This document shows, one piece after another, positions 1 to 14,292 of a stretch of DNA of 64,000 bases. The translations under genes were made by a program, and so were the position numbers. Under the pieces are notes generated by a model. It searched no databases and was not told the DNA's origin. It worked only from the letters and a program-made list of their open reading frames with translations. The stretch is from positions 13,638,001 through 13,702,000 of the forward strand of contig NC_079884.1 of assembly GCF_029227915.1 (NCBI RefSeq). The letters run 5' to 3'. This DNA comes from Hydractinia symbiolongicarpus. Taxonomy: Eukaryota > Cnidaria > Hydrozoa > Anthoathecata > Hydractiniidae. The stretch's first letter is position 1. Each line of letters begins with the position of its first letter.

Positions 1-3000
1 AGCAAACCTGTATTCCTTATATATGTTGTAGTCGAATGCTTTTCGTAATAAAAGTTGACCATTTGGCGTTAACGTAAAATACTCTTGAGCCAGCGTATCT
101 GTCATAGTGTAGGTAACTTGGTTATTGAGAATGGACGCATCACCGTCGGCGGCGTTAAAGGTAAATAAAACGTCGTTTAGAGCTGTCGTTTCAGGGAAAG
201 TGTTTTGATATAAACTTTGAGTGAATATGGGGTTGTTATCATTAACCTCTCCCACATTTATACGTACAGGTAAATTACGGATGGATGTTTTCGGAGTTGG
301 ATTTCCCATATCAGTTACCTGTACCAACAAATCGTAACTTTTTGTTCCTTCATAATCAAGTGACTGTATAAGACTGAGATTTCCTGTTACAGAATCAAGA
401 GCGAATCGATTCTCTGCATTACCAGACAGAATAGAATATCTTAAGGTAGAATTGTTGCCTAAATCAGGATCAGTGGCGATGATTTTGACAATTACACTGT
501 TGACAACCGAAGCTTCCGATACAGTTATCTCGAAGCCTGTGTCGGCGAACGTTGGTGGGTTGTCGTTGACATCTCTAACATTCACAACAACTTCCGCTAC
601 GGTTGAGAACTGACCATCACTTGCTTTAACAAAAATAGTATGAACGTCTCTTGTCTCTCTGTCCAAAGATTGCTTGAGCGTTACTCTTCCTGTGGAATTA
701 TCGACCTGAAACAAATTCCCTGACACCTGACCAACCAAACTGTACGTTATCTTCGCTCCTGCATCTCGGTCTGTAGCTAACGTTTCAACGATAAATCCTC
801 CTAACGGATAGTCTTCGGGCACGTCGACGGAGTATAATGACTGGCCAAATTTTGGTGCATTGTCGTTTACATCAAGTACATTAATTCTGAAGTTGATGTC
901 ATTTATGTAAGGTCCAGGTTTTCCTGTGACTAAAGGTTCTTCTAAATTAGTAGCGCGCAGCAAAAGGTTGTAGGTTGATTTTCTTTCGTAATCAAGTTTT
1001 TTCAATGTGCTTAAGCGTACGCTGTCGGACGATGGTGCGCTAACAACGAGATCATTTGTGTCATCGCCTGTAATAAGAAGATGATGAATTGATAGGTTTT
1101 ATAAGACACGGTAAAATTTGATTTGAAGCTGACTGTTCTTATTAATCATTGAATCAGTCTCATTTTTTCTTATTTATTTTGCATCAAAATTAGTACGTTA
1201 TATGAAAAAATGTGATTAGTTTGGTTCGTAATAAACAATTGGTCCCATTTGAGTACCATTTCGCCATTACCAGTACCATTGTAGGTGAGTAAAGAAACGG
1301 TCACAAGCGAAAAGCATGAAAATTTATATCTTTTATTGTTCTTGGGAATGAATTCAGACTCTTCTTAGCTCGGATAAAAATAATTTTATATTTAAAAATA
1401 ATTTTTTTCGACAAAATCTAAGGCGTTTGCTTGTTAAAAAATATGTTATTTTAACCTTGGAAATGCCCAATATTCTTACCTGACAGAATTACCAAAGAGA
1501 CATTCGCTTTTTGATTTTTCGGAAAAAATTTATATGCACTTAACAGGAAGGTTTCAACCAACAGCCTCGGCTCTTGATTCTCTAGCACAGTCACCTCAAA
1601 AAGATTGTTCTTTGGTGTGATCACGGGATATGGATCTAAGAAAGAGATGAAAAAGAACGTAACGACCTCGAACATGTAGGCAGTTGTCACTGCAAGTCAT
1701 AGGAAATAGACTTACCATAAACCTCCAAAGTAGCATTGTTCGTTTCTCCAGTTAGTGATAAAAAGTTCACAGAGCACTTGTATGAGCCGCTTTGCGTGAT
1801 CTCGGTTGGGTCGTATGACAGTGTGTTGCTAGTTTCACCGGATATTAACTAAAAAGATGGTTTTGTGATACTTAATTGCAGAATAAATTTGTAAGAACAA
1901 CGAGAACGGCTGAATAATAAGAACAAAAAAGAATAATGGCAAGGATGAGATCATACTAATGTTTTTGCTTAAAAAACATGACATTTTGTTAAATAAAAAT
2001 GACCAAAATACAGGGATGGAATAAAAACACAATCAGGTTAAAGTCAAATTTCCTAAATAAATAAAAGTGTGTCAGTTATCATCTTTTTTCTTTCTTTTTT
2101 GTAGCTAGAAAGAAGGATTATAGGTACCTGTCCGTTTTTCCACCACCGGTATGATGGGACTAAACTGGTGACAACATTACATTGGAATGAATGTTTTGAT
2201 CGTGTTGGAACGCGAGCACCTTCGAGACGCTGCACATTCAAGCCGAGGTCCTCACACAACACAGGTCCAGTGTTATCATCTAAAAACAAAGTTTGGCAAC
2301 TTAAGCATCTATACTTCATTTATAACGTGCTAAATATTTTATGTCACGTTCAACTTACCTATGACAACAATTGATAATGTACTACCCGCCATAACAGTGT
2401 AAGACCCATCAGATTGAGAAGAGATTTTGAATGACAATGTTTGGAATTTTTGTAACGTCACAGTCCCAGATATGGTTATTGTGCCAATTTTTGTTCCATC
2501 GATTGTTGTTCGTCCTTTCAAGTTTGACAGTGAATCAGTCTCAGTACCAATATTGGTGTTGATTTCAAACCACCTACAATTTAATTAAAGATGATCAGAG
2601 GTACTGTGGAAGAGTGCACATAGAGATTATTACATGTAGTGTGGATGAGTGCACATAGAGATTATTACAGGTAGTGTGGAAGAGTGCACATAGAGATTAT
2701 TACAGGTAGTGTGGAAGAGTAAGATTACATTGTTTTTTAAGAGCATGTAAACATTACACAAAGCTAAATTCAAACTGTTTATTTAGCTTTAAAAGACTCT
2801 TATTAAAATATCCATAACGTAAGAAAAAACACGCCTCTGAAGGACTCACTTAGGCTGGGCAATATATTAACATACCTTCTTGTTGACATGAGATTGTTGA
2901 CTATGATAGCCATAGTTACACGGAACACGCCTGGTCTTAGGACTACTATAGCTCCGGAATCAGTTATAGAAACATTTTTAGCAAGGAAGGTTCCTTTAGT

Positions 3001-6000
3001 GTTCTTGGTATCCCAACCAGTGATCGCGTTGGCACCGCTGGTAAATGGTTGATTAGTTGTTTTGAAGCCCGATAAACCTTCGGTTAAGTTACTCGAGGCA
3101 AGTTCGTCAATACGTAAGACTGAACGTGTCGTTCCGGATATAAGCTGCCCTTGAAAGCCTTCACAATACACTCTAAATGTTAGGACGTCTTGATATTTTA
3201 AGTCCATAGCAAGAGATAATGCCATAGATTCTGGTAGGGAAGATGCTTGTGTATTTTGCATACGACCTTGAAGAAACTCTGTACCATTTATGAACACACC
3301 AACTCTAAAGCCACCACTTACACTTTCCAATCTAGCCGTAAATGAGACGATGTAGATACCGTCCTGAGTGACTACTACGTTCTCGTTTGTTGCGTCTGCA
3401 GCACCAATCGAGAATTTACTGTTAGTCTTCTCCCAGCCAGTAGCTGTAGTGTATACATTTGGCGATAATGTGACGGCGTTGTTAAGACTTGCGTGGTGTC
3501 CACCTGCGATGAGACAAAAATTAAATTTTTTCAATATTTATTGTTGGATTTTTTATATAATAAAAAATAACAGTTCACTTTGTGCCTGAAAGAAAATTTA
3601 ATTACCATTAGCTTCTCTGGCAGATTTGATAAAATAAACAGAGTATCCTCCATCCATCGTTGCTGAGTTCAAATTTCCAGCTGTGCGGGAGGTAAGTCTG
3701 GTTGTTAAGACACTCCCTTTGCTCAGGTAGAGTAATTCTGATGTAGTTAAGGTTTTTTGAGTACCAAAACTGTTTACGGAGGATGTAATAACGTTCGTCC
3801 CATTTAAAATATTTGAGGTGATTTGATCTGCTGTTGTTGTGGTTAAAATTACGTTCATATCGACTGCATAGATGCCCTCCTGTTGAACAGTATACTGTGA
3901 GCTTCCGACGTTAAATCCAATGTTGCTGAATAAAAAAGTTGCATATCATTTTACAGTAAGGTAAACTGGAAAGTACGAACTTTCGCAGGTGACAAAATAA
4001 TAAATTCCGCGAAAATTGATTTTTGCGTATGATTAAAACTTTTTAGTAAAAAAAAATTGTAAAATAGAGTGATTTATCGTAAAATTTAATTTCGCGATTT
4101 GGTGAAAAAATCGGTCGCTTCTCGCTATAAACGTATTTGATTTAAAGAACTCGATACTTTAAATCAATGACAAAAAACAGAATTTCTACCTGATGGTGAG
4201 TCCCATTGTGTTGTCTGCACTCCACGAGTTAATGTCATACGAGTTGCCTGTGGCGGTCAGAGTATTAACGTTGTCTTCCAAAATGACACCAGGTGTTTTG
4301 TAATCAGGTTGCAACTTGACCAAAGAGAATGTAGTTCCATCCTTCAATTCATATGATCCTGCAGACCCTCTTACCGCTATTCGAACTCTCTGATCCAATG
4401 TCAGGTAGATGGATCCAGCAAATGTTAAAGAGATGCTAGAGCTGTCTTGTTGGGTCACAGTAGCATACAAGCCAGAGGTAACGTCCTGGTTGTCAATTTG
4501 AACACTTATCTCGTATCGCCCATTTAACGAGCCGGCATTAAATAGATGAATGCAACCAGAGATGAAGAAAATACCAGGTTCTCGAACGTCAAAATCACTG
4601 TTTAGCTTGTTGTACTGCTGGCCGAGCAAGAACAGACCTGGTTTGTAGTTACCTCTTATCTCTACTCCACGTGATGTATCCAAGATGTTCTGACCCAACT
4701 GATTCCATCCAGTGTTTGTATAAGTTGTAGGAGCCGATGTACGAGCTAACAGACCAACATACTTCAATGGTTTATCACTTGGGTTTGTTGTTTCACTCCA
4801 TTTTGCAAGCGAAAAGGTACTTCTGGTGGATATGGTAAATGAGCATGCTGCTCCACCCTGAATTTTTACTCCAACCTTTTCACCTACTAGCAGCTGGACC
4901 GCAGAAGAGAATGATAAAGTGACTTCGCCACCATTTGTGCCTCCTCTCACTAACCTTTGATCTTTTAAACCAATCTCCTTGTTGAACGTAAAGCTACCTC
5001 CCGACGTAACTCCATGAACTTGGAATAAGCCACTGGAAGAGCATGTGATTGAGGTAAATACAACACTAACAGACACAACATAAATTCCGGATGAGTCTGC
5101 CAAGTACTCAGAATTATTAAATTGGTTGTTAGTCTGAAATGGTGATGTTGATAAGATTGGGGTTGTACTCCACTTGTTGTAGGGAACAGGAACTGTGCTT
5201 CCAGCGGTATACGTATCACCAGTAAACGTTTGGACTTGTGCAAAGAAACTAGGTACTGCCCACTGAGGTCCGATATAAGAAATACTGAAACTTGTTCTTT
5301 CTGATAAGCTGTAGGTATCTGCTGTGGTCGCAGAATCAGATTTTACTTTAAGGGCAACGACTTGTCCAGCTCTTAAATTGACAAAACCAAAAATTTTAAG
5401 TGTGACAAACTTCTTTGGGCCATTAATGACTGAATAAAAGCCATTTTGAGTGTCTTCAATGCCATCAATTGTCATCAAGGCATGGATTTTGTTATTTGCA
5501 GTACCGATGACGTTATCTTGTAAAACGAACTGGATGTTGGCATGCACCGAATGAATACCACTATGTGAGGCAGTGAATTTGCCATTTATGTTGTCGAAAT
5601 CTTTGCCGAACGAGTAGAGACCTTGACCTTGCACCCTCCATTGAGAGTGCAGATCTTGCCATACAGATGATGCTATGGTGATAGCATTGCTTAATCGTGC
5701 GCTGACACTCGAGACAATGTACCGCATGTTGATAACAGACAAAAATGACGTATCCTGGATTGTGAATTCCCTTCCATCGTATGCTGTCACAAACACACTG
5801 ACAAACTGAGATCTTTGAATCAAGAAAATGCCTGATAAAGTTACTGATGTATCTCCATTTGCAGTTTTGGTGAATCTAGCGCTAACGCCGTCGTTGGGTC
5901 CAACTTCACCTGCTACTTTACTAACTGCAATGACAGCTTGAAGATCAGAAGCCGGTCCAATTATGTGTAGAATGGCTGTGATGTAAAATAAGTCAGTTGT

Positions 6001-9000
6001 GCCCACCTCAAATCTTTGTAACTGATTCAATGTCAAGCCTGAGGGTGAAATAAATTGACCTTTTGGTGAGTAGTTTGGCGTTTTTAAGTTGTTCTCGAGC
6101 GTTGCAAGATCAACACTAAGAACCCTGTTTATGATAAAGCCGCCAGTCGAGGGAAATGATTGATTGTGTGTAAAAAAGCTAGAAAATTCTCTAAAAGCTG
6201 CATTTGTTTCTCCGATGAAACCCATAGACCAAGAACTGGATTGTAGTACTGTAACTGGCCGGCCTGTACTACTTTTTAACTTTAACTCTATAACCATCCC
6301 CTTTGTCCACTTGAAGACTTGGTAGATATTAAGCGTAGCAACTCTGTTTGCTTGTGTAATTGTGACATCAGCAAGCGTACTTTCCTTTCCATCGAAAGTT
6401 ACAGCTAGTTGATAATAACCCGCTGCATCTACCCTGATCATGATGTTCGTAGTAATCATGTAAGCTCCGTCGCAAATGGTTAGGAATTTTCCTTCTGTTT
6501 TTTGAAATCCTATAAACATACGTGAATAGATATTGTTTTTATGAAAGTTAATTTTAATACTATGTTAAAATTGTGTTGTGCGGGATGTAGCTTTAATTAC
6601 AATATTGCACTTACCAGATAAACTTCGGTAAAGCTTCGCTCTTCCTTCCGTTATCCAAGGCTTTATAACGGAGTCGCTGTTGAAAGGGGTGTCATCTCTC
6701 ACTTGTGCTAAATAAGCTGGTACTGACCCTGGTGGACCAATGTTGTGGAAACTGAAGCTGGAAGCTCGCTCGATAACGTAACTGCCATCAGTACTTGAAT
6801 GTAATTGGATGGAGACAGTTTCACCGGCATATAGCTTTACGAAACCGGAAATAGCAAGAGTGTGCCTAGTACCAAAATATTGTTCCAAAGAGCTTTTCAG
6901 CCCTATTTTTGTGTCTTCCGTATCACCGTTCACTATTAACGCGAAGGTAAACTTCCCGTTGTCTATGTTACTGACGGACACACTGGCAGAGACGAAATAG
7001 ATAGCAGTTATTGGTATGCTGACATCACTGGTTGTTAAATCTGCGTCGATGTTGTATGGACCGTTGGTTCCTGCTGGGACTTCCCAACCACTAAGTTTCG
7101 TCCAACCACTGGTGGCACTTATTAAATTCTGTAAATGAACATGAAAACCGATTTCTGGAAAGCCTAAAATTATAAAACGAAGAAATTGCATGAGTGACCT
7201 AGAAATGCCTTGGTGTTTTATAAAGGGTAAGAAAAACAACGTAAAGATCAAACATGATTCGGGATATCCAGCAACCAGCAAAACATGAAATATTAATCTT
7301 GTTTCTGCAATCTTTTACGCAAGACTATTGGATTTTTTAGCACTTCTAGGGGGAAATAAATTGCAAAATTTTTACTCCCTGTGAGCAAGTTCAAATGAAA
7401 ATTAAAGCATTGGATCAGTATATTTTTAGATTACTCTTTCCATATAACAACCAGGATATTTGGCTTTAGTCTGAGATGTTTTTAATTTTTAGATGTTAAG
7501 CCTGGAATTGTTCTTATATATTTTTTTGCTTTTATGCAGCACGTTACAAATTTTTGTGGCAAAGTATAAGTGCCGCAAATTTGGACAAATATTTTTCGGG
7601 GTTTTTTTTAGGTTAGAGAAAATCTGTAAAGTTTAACCTCGCGATTATTTTGTTCTGATTTTTTACCCCCAAGCCTCTTTTTCATATAAAATTGTCCCAA
7701 TAAGAAATAAGTGTAGATAAGAAGTCCAAAACCATAAGCATTTTAGTCTGCACGAAAAAATACAGAATAACGAACAAGCAAACAAAAAGATTGATAATTT
7801 TATTCCAAGAAATGTTGAAGTTATCTTATTCTAAACACAAACACAAATGTTAGTGAAAATATTCTTATAAACTAGGTTCTTGTAGCTAAAATAAACGATA
7901 ATTCCACCCTGTATTTCAAGAGAGTTATTCCCTTATTTCACACTGCTATGTTTCTAAAGTTTAGCCTGGGATTATGCTTCACTTATGCTCCACTCAGAAA
8001 AAAATTCTTATTACAAAATATTCTTCTATCCTTAAATAACAACATAATTTTTCTTACCACCGGCAAACGGAATAGTGAAGGAGAGAAAAATTACACTGAG
8101 TCGCAAAGTTTTTTATTGGTTACTTATATTGTTCTTTGCTCACGTGATCATTATTGTGAAATCCTTATAATCTCCTATTATTCAAGGAGGTAAGATGGGG
8201 TTTGCTCTGAGAAATTAGTTTGTGTTTACTGGATGGATTTGAATTAGGGGCTCACTCTTGACACATTCGGTCGCGTCTAAGATTTCGTGTACGGGAAAAA
8301 CTCAATTTTAATTAAATACGCTATAACTATAAAAATATTTTCCTAGACACTCCTTTTTGTATTCTAATATTTAAATGCTAAAGAACTAAAGTTCAAGTAA
8401 ATTTCAAAACTGTAAAGGGCAAAAAAAATTGTTTCTTCTCTCAGCTCACAAAGAGACGGTCACTGATTGGAACCAACGCATAATTAGACTATAAAAGCAA
8501 CTTAGTGTTGCTCCTAGCAACGGTTAAAATGTACAATCAGATTTCGCCATAACAAAAGAAATTGAATGCTGGTAATTAATTTCTTTAATTTTTTAATACA
8601 AATAAAGCGATGAGTCATTTTTTGGTGAGTCATGATGACTGCCCTGACAAAATGGAAAACAATATGTGTCGCTAACCAAAAATAATTTTTACTCGTTATT
8701 GTCTGAGCTTCAGAGTTCTGCCGATCTTACACGAAAGACACCAACGGGATGCAATTACTGTATTTAACAGTATAATCTATATGCATTATTACCTTATGGA
8801 TCGAACGGTCAAAAAAAGTAGATAAATTTGAAAAGAAGAAATAGGTAGTAACACGTCTGAACTTTCGGACAAACTCATTTCGTAATGTATTTTTAGGTTG
8901 TTGACTAAGAGGTCGAAGAATCTTTCCCTTCAATAGTCAAAATAGACATTAAACTTGCTGTTATAGCAACTCTTATTGTGTGATGCATAGCGAATTAAAG

Positions 9001-10764
9001 TTGCCTATGCTATTATTAAAAAATGTATTGTTTGTGAGATTTAATGTGATAAAGACACAAATTGATTTACGTAATTGCTTAACGGCTGTCTCTAGCTTCC
9101 AGTTCCCTGTCGGTTTTGCAAGTGGTTCGACTGGACTCACTTGTTGGCTAAAAAAATTATCAGCCTCGAAAACTTCCCTTATATTTCAACCAACTATTGC
9201 AAATATTTCATTTCCTTCAAGTTATCTAAAAAATTTTTGTTGAGTCTTGATACACAAGAACCATGAAACTTGGCTTCAACCTAAGATGGTCTTATTTTGT
9301 TCTTATATTTTGAAATTTATTAACTATAAAAGTTTTGACTATTTTTACAGTATATAACGCATATTTGGGACAAAGGGAAAAAGTTGAGTAAAATCGCCCG
9401 GTCATGATTCTTATTTATTTCTTATTTTTAACAATTTTAAGCCTTGTTTTTTTTTTACAATATTTAAAGATTTATTATTTTTGGTGCATGTGTCAACAGA
9501 ACTAATTTTAATCTCTGCAAAACTATCTTGTATGAAAGGGATTTTGTTTGTGCAAAGTTTAGAATTACCTTAAAGATATCTCCCTGTTTCTTATGAAGAA
9601 GAGAACAATTGTCAAATTTTGGCCTTCAAGTTTAACCATTATTTTCTTAAGGTCAAAATTGAAACGTTTTCTGTTATATTCATATTACTGGTAAAGTCTA
9701 CAAATCCTTTATCAACTCCCCCATCTTAACAGGACATGTGTACCACCACAATAATTAAATATATTAAAAAAAATTAATGAAGAAAATTGCGAATACTTAA
9801 TTATGTACAAACATTTTTTACGATCAGAAATCTCCGACATAAGTGTCAATTTCCTTTCATATAAACAATGTAATTTTTTATAATTGTTTTTGGCGGGAAC
9901 ATCAGAGCGCTACAGTTGCATAAGATAGCTAATCAATTTTAAGAGGGCTAATAAGAATTCTTACACACTTTTGTAATTGTATCCAATCGCAAGGTAAAAA
10001 TCAAAACATGAGCCGACAGAACGATGCGACGAGAGATAAAAGTTTAAAAGGAAAATAATTTTTTATTTTATAGAATTAACGATGGCGAAATTTATAATAT
10101 GTTGGTAATTTTTAATTATTTTGATAACAGCACTTGACCTTTTGTTTTCCTGAAAAATTTTAAATCATACCTTACTTGCAACATAAAATTAAACATTAAA
10201 ATTTTTAAAAAATTTATACCTAAACGAATTGTACTTTTTTACTTTTTTTGTCTTTATTTTCACTTTGTGCTACTTTGCCTGATTTTATTTCATTACATAA
10301 CATTGTTTTTCTGCTGATTTAAACTCCTTTTTTGTGTTTAAAACTTTTTATTATTTTTTATTATTTTTTCATTAAATTTCTAACTAGAAAATTTTCAAGT
10401 TTGAGGCGTTAATGAGAATCAAATTTTATGAGTCATTACACTCGAGAATTTGTTGAAGTAATTAAAATCACTTTAATTGTGCGCAGCACGTTCAAACCGC
10501 AAGCAGGAGAAAGTATTGCAAAAAAGAAGTGTAAAAAAACAAAAACAAAATGCAGAATGAAACAAATAAACAAACAATTTCCCGAAAATACAACTTCGCC
10601 TCTGTAGTTTATACGGATGCTTTTAGGATTAATTACTTAGGTAAACATATACGTAGAAAAATAATAAACAAAGCAATAAATGAATAAATAAAAATCTTAC
10701 TTTGAGTTTTCAGCAGAATTGATAGTAAGACAAAACAGAAAATAAACTTTTTCCGTTCCATCAT
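1..10764 (-). CDS. Large extracellular mosaic gene: signal peptide, about nine C1q/TNF-like modules, Ig domain, cadherin repeats (3' end outside window)
   Basis: Nine exons can be read on the minus strand: 10701-10764, 6615-7163, 4190-6509, 3606-3925, 2876-3503, 2359-2573, 2128-2279, 1716-1848 and 1-1067 (open at the window edge). Every intron is GT-AG and every junction keeps frame, giving about 1,816 residues in the window. Exon 1 encodes a hydrophobic signal peptide (MMERKKFIFCFVLLSILL). Residues about 36-1365 hold roughly nine repeats of 130-160 residues, each with a Gly-Trp near its start, a G-x-Y/F-x-V-S strand and a closing S-F-S-x-x-x-I-G, resembling C1q/TNF jelly rolls. Exons 7-8 form one Ig domain (Cys in QCNV, then WWKNGQ, then YKCSV). 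Exon 9 holds cadherin repeats with VNDN motifs (VRDVNDNPPTF, VLDVNDNAP). It is probably a secreted or membrane adhesion/recognition protein. The exon 1 link crosses a 3.5-kb intron and is slightly less certain; the C1q assignment is by pattern. Confidence 0.82.
2597..2719. repeat. 35-bp minisatellite in an intron
   Basis: About 3.4 copies of a 35-bp unit containing GAGTGCACATAGAGATTATT lie between exons 5 and 6 of the mosaic gene. Copies differ at one or two positions. Confidence 0.9.
7164..10700. other. First intron of the mosaic gene, AT-rich
   Basis: This stretch separates the signal-peptide exon from the next exon. It is strongly AT-rich with many T and A runs. Open frames are short and low-complexity; I see no convincing coding exon. 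Confidence 0.6.
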
Positions 10765-13700
10765 TTTAATCGATTACTTTTCCAATGTTACCTTACTCTC
10801 ATAATAATATTACAATACTAAATTTCTAAATTTTTATTTCTAATATGGTCTAATAATGATTCTTTTCGAATTCGATACGTCTCTTTTTCAGAGCTGTAAG
10901 TCATACACACAACACCTTAGCATGCAATGCAAGAGTTGAATGATGCTTGGTTTGACAAAGTTGTTGACAATATAGGCGTGACGGATCGCTTTTAATTGTC
11001 TCTTGCAAACGAAGCTAGGTAACGAAGTGACGAACATAATACTACATAATTTTACTTTGTTTTATTTCAAACAGCGTGTCAATTTGAACGATTACCCATT
11101 TTGTAAAGGGAATTGTTGAGCACAAAACATTTTTTGCTGCATCGTTAGATTTTATTTAAACGACTGAGAAATGGAAAGAATAGAGTTTATTAGGTCTATT
11201 ATCAAAAAAACAGAAATACGGGGGTTTAAATACAGTAAAAAAAATTAATTTTTGTTCTGGGATACACTCTTGGCTTTTTTTGAGAATAAAGTTGCAGCGT
11301 ATACTATCGTTGTGCTTTATGAAGGTCACAATTAATTTTTCCAAAGGTGTCTTATGTTAATTTCAGCTTTAATTATTCCAAAAATGATGCAGTTACCCCC
11401 CTGTATGGCTGTACTTTGTAATAAATTAGTTATCATGGCTACAGCAATTATAATAGAAGATAAACGCATACATTGAGCATGCGTCACTTTATAAAATTCT
11501 GCAGACCGACTTTTCATTAGTCATTTTTCGTGAGATGCGTCCATATGCAATTAACATAATCTAGTGTTGCTATCCATGCCTGACGATAGGACTGATTTGT
11601 GATGCGATGTTGCTAAGATCTACCTAGTTTTTAAAGTAAACACCTCCGGTGTCAAACGCATCTTGGAGGAGTACTTTAACAATGTCGCGAGGTAAAAAAA
11701 CTGCCCTCTCGCTCTCCCTTTAGACGAAAAATATCACGGAACTTAGAACGGATATTATTTTACTGATTTATCTAAAAAAAATTTATACTCACCAATACGC
11801 ATGCGCTCAAAAGCCGCATTAAAACGTATAATAAAAATGAAAGAAGGAAATGACACAGAGAGTACCAGTTTGGAATAAAGAACTGTTGTGGTATTTAGTG
11901 GTCGTGTAAAGCAGGAGTAGTCTGACCCTACATGTTTTCATAAAAACAATAAGATTCTAGAACCTAGATAATTAGGCGTGGCATTCTCCACCCACCCCTC
12001 TCGCTCATCCGTGCCAGTGTCACCTTTCATAGGTCTATCTAATTCTTTTAACATTTGTGACGTTTTATATTTCACACTTCATACTTTGGCATCTGTTCAG
12101 CATACAGATTTCATCTCCAATAAGAATGTATTCTATATAAAAAAGCCTGAAAAACGGTGTAGATTAGGAAAGACTATGTACTTAAGTTTCTCTTTCGCGT
12201 AATTCTCGAAATTAAGTTATTGCGAAATACCAGGGCTTGCTAAATTCGCGAAAATCTGTTATTGCGAAAATTCAGTTGATTAGGTACTTTGGCACACAGA
12301 CACGATTTTAAACATTTGAATTTATCGTGCTTTTTTCATGCTGGTGATGACATGAAGACATAAGAGTCGTTGAAATATTTTGTGACATTGCATAAATTAG
12401 GAAGCAGTAATTGCGCATTATTTCTACACGAACTAGCTTGTTTCAAACTCTTTAAAACCTTTTCGTTGTTATTAAAAAATAAAAAAATGCATCATTGTGA
12501 ATTTCTATACTAAAAAAATGTTTTTAGTAATAAAAGTTTTTAAAAATGTCTTTTGTGTTTTGTTAAAAACAACCAATTGAAATCCTTCCCGTAATTAAAA
12601 GCTTGAACCACTGCCTATTAAAGTTAATTAACATCGATTGCGCATTTCTTTGCTGCGATATTTATTAAACGAATACAAACTGAGACTCGTAGCAATAAGG
12701 TATAGAATTTAATCACCACATTTACGTGACGTCAGCTTTCTCTATGTGATGTGTAACAAACAGAATATTCTACAAACGTCTGTATTGCATGTTGATTGTT
12801 AGATCAAAACACGCTTATGCATGGTCTCTTATCTTTTAAAAAAGTCGACATAAAAAAAACGTAAAAATATTTTACAAAAGATTTAGTCACTTTTTTAAAT
12901 AGATTAAATTTTACTGAAGTTTTTAAAAATATAAAGTATATACAAGCTAGAACGATAGATACAAAAGAAATTATTACGAATTTTTTTTTGCTTATAACTA
13001 TTTCAATTAAAAAAAGTTGCTGAAATACCAAACCCTTGTATCCTCATTTTTATGGCATTTGGATTTTATGCACTAAAAAAAGGAAAAGTCAAAATCAACA
13101 AAATGTGAAAATAAAATCGGTGAAAAATATCAATTGGTACACATATTAGTGACTGAGCCAAATTTCCCCACTTCTTACCGACCTTCTTTATGGATGTGGA
13201 AAATGTTTTGCTATGTAAACGTTTTATTTTAGTTTAGATTTTTAAATAACCTCTGGAACAAGTTTAGTTTTAAAAGTTTTTTTTTTAACTTTTTTTTTAT
13301 TAGTTCCAGAAGTTTCCAAATGGGTCACATGTATGGCAAAAAGGGGTGAGCTGTGTAGCTGATTTGCATTACTTCTAAAAAAATTACTTGCTTCCCGTTT
13401 CAACGAATTATGTTATTAGATAAATCACCAATGACTTAATGCAAACTTTGATCTACTAAATCATTAAATTTGTTCTTGATATCAAAAGTTTTTTTAATTG
13501 GTCTGTTCCGGCACTACTTTTCTTATAAACAGGATTTTTATCTTATAAAACGTGTACTATGGTGTATTGCTACTCTCCTCCTGAAAGGTGTTTCACGCGT
13601 CTCCTGGCACATTACTTTAAACAAATCATGCATTCGCTGGGTGTGGCTTTCTCTCCAAGAGATAGCAAACATAAATAGTATGTGGGTCATGGAGTTAAAA

Positions 13701-14269
13701 GAGTCAAACTAAACTCCCCACAAGGTATAGAAACGAATCTGTATTCACCTTCTTTCTAGCACAGAACTTCGCCCAATCAAAACTGAATAAAAGCAACTTT
13801 TGTTTCAACAACAAGATCTGTTTTCGTTTTTTAGGAGTGCACTGAACTTTAAGGTACGCTTGGGTATTTTTTGAAATGCACTTAAAACGTTCTAAAGATA
13901 TTCTAGGCGTTAACCCATGATAAAATTCACGGAATCCCGTCCTTTAAATTCCAGGTCACAACAAAGTGGATAAAAATATGTCGTATTTGCTATTTCGTGT
14001 GACTAAAGTACGACTTTTTTCTCAACCACACACAGAAAAAATACAGTATTATAAATATAAAGACAAGTCCGAACCCGTGGAACTCTACTTGGGGCCCGTA
14101 ATAAAACTGCGCGCAGCTATTGTAAAAAGACAAAATACACGTGTTGATATAGTAAAAGAGATCACATAATCACAAAATAAGTTGGTTATATTAAAAAAGT
14201 ACTTTAAGTTCTTGATGAAATAATTTTGGATATAAACCCAGCCTAGCAATGACACCCTAGTGCTTTTGT

Positions 14270-14292
14270 GGAAGAGAGAGAGAGAGAGAGAG
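14270..14292. repeat. (GA)n microsatellite
   Basis: An uninterrupted AG/GA dinucleotide run of about 11 units. Confidence 0.95.

Noticed and set aside
4965-5243. 92-residue minus-strand frame within exon 3 of the mosaic gene
   Set aside because: It lies out of frame inside the long coding exon.
12804-13031. 75-residue AT-rich minus-strand frame
   Set aside because: Composition is Phe/Ile/Lys-rich as expected by chance in T-rich DNA; no motif or splice context.
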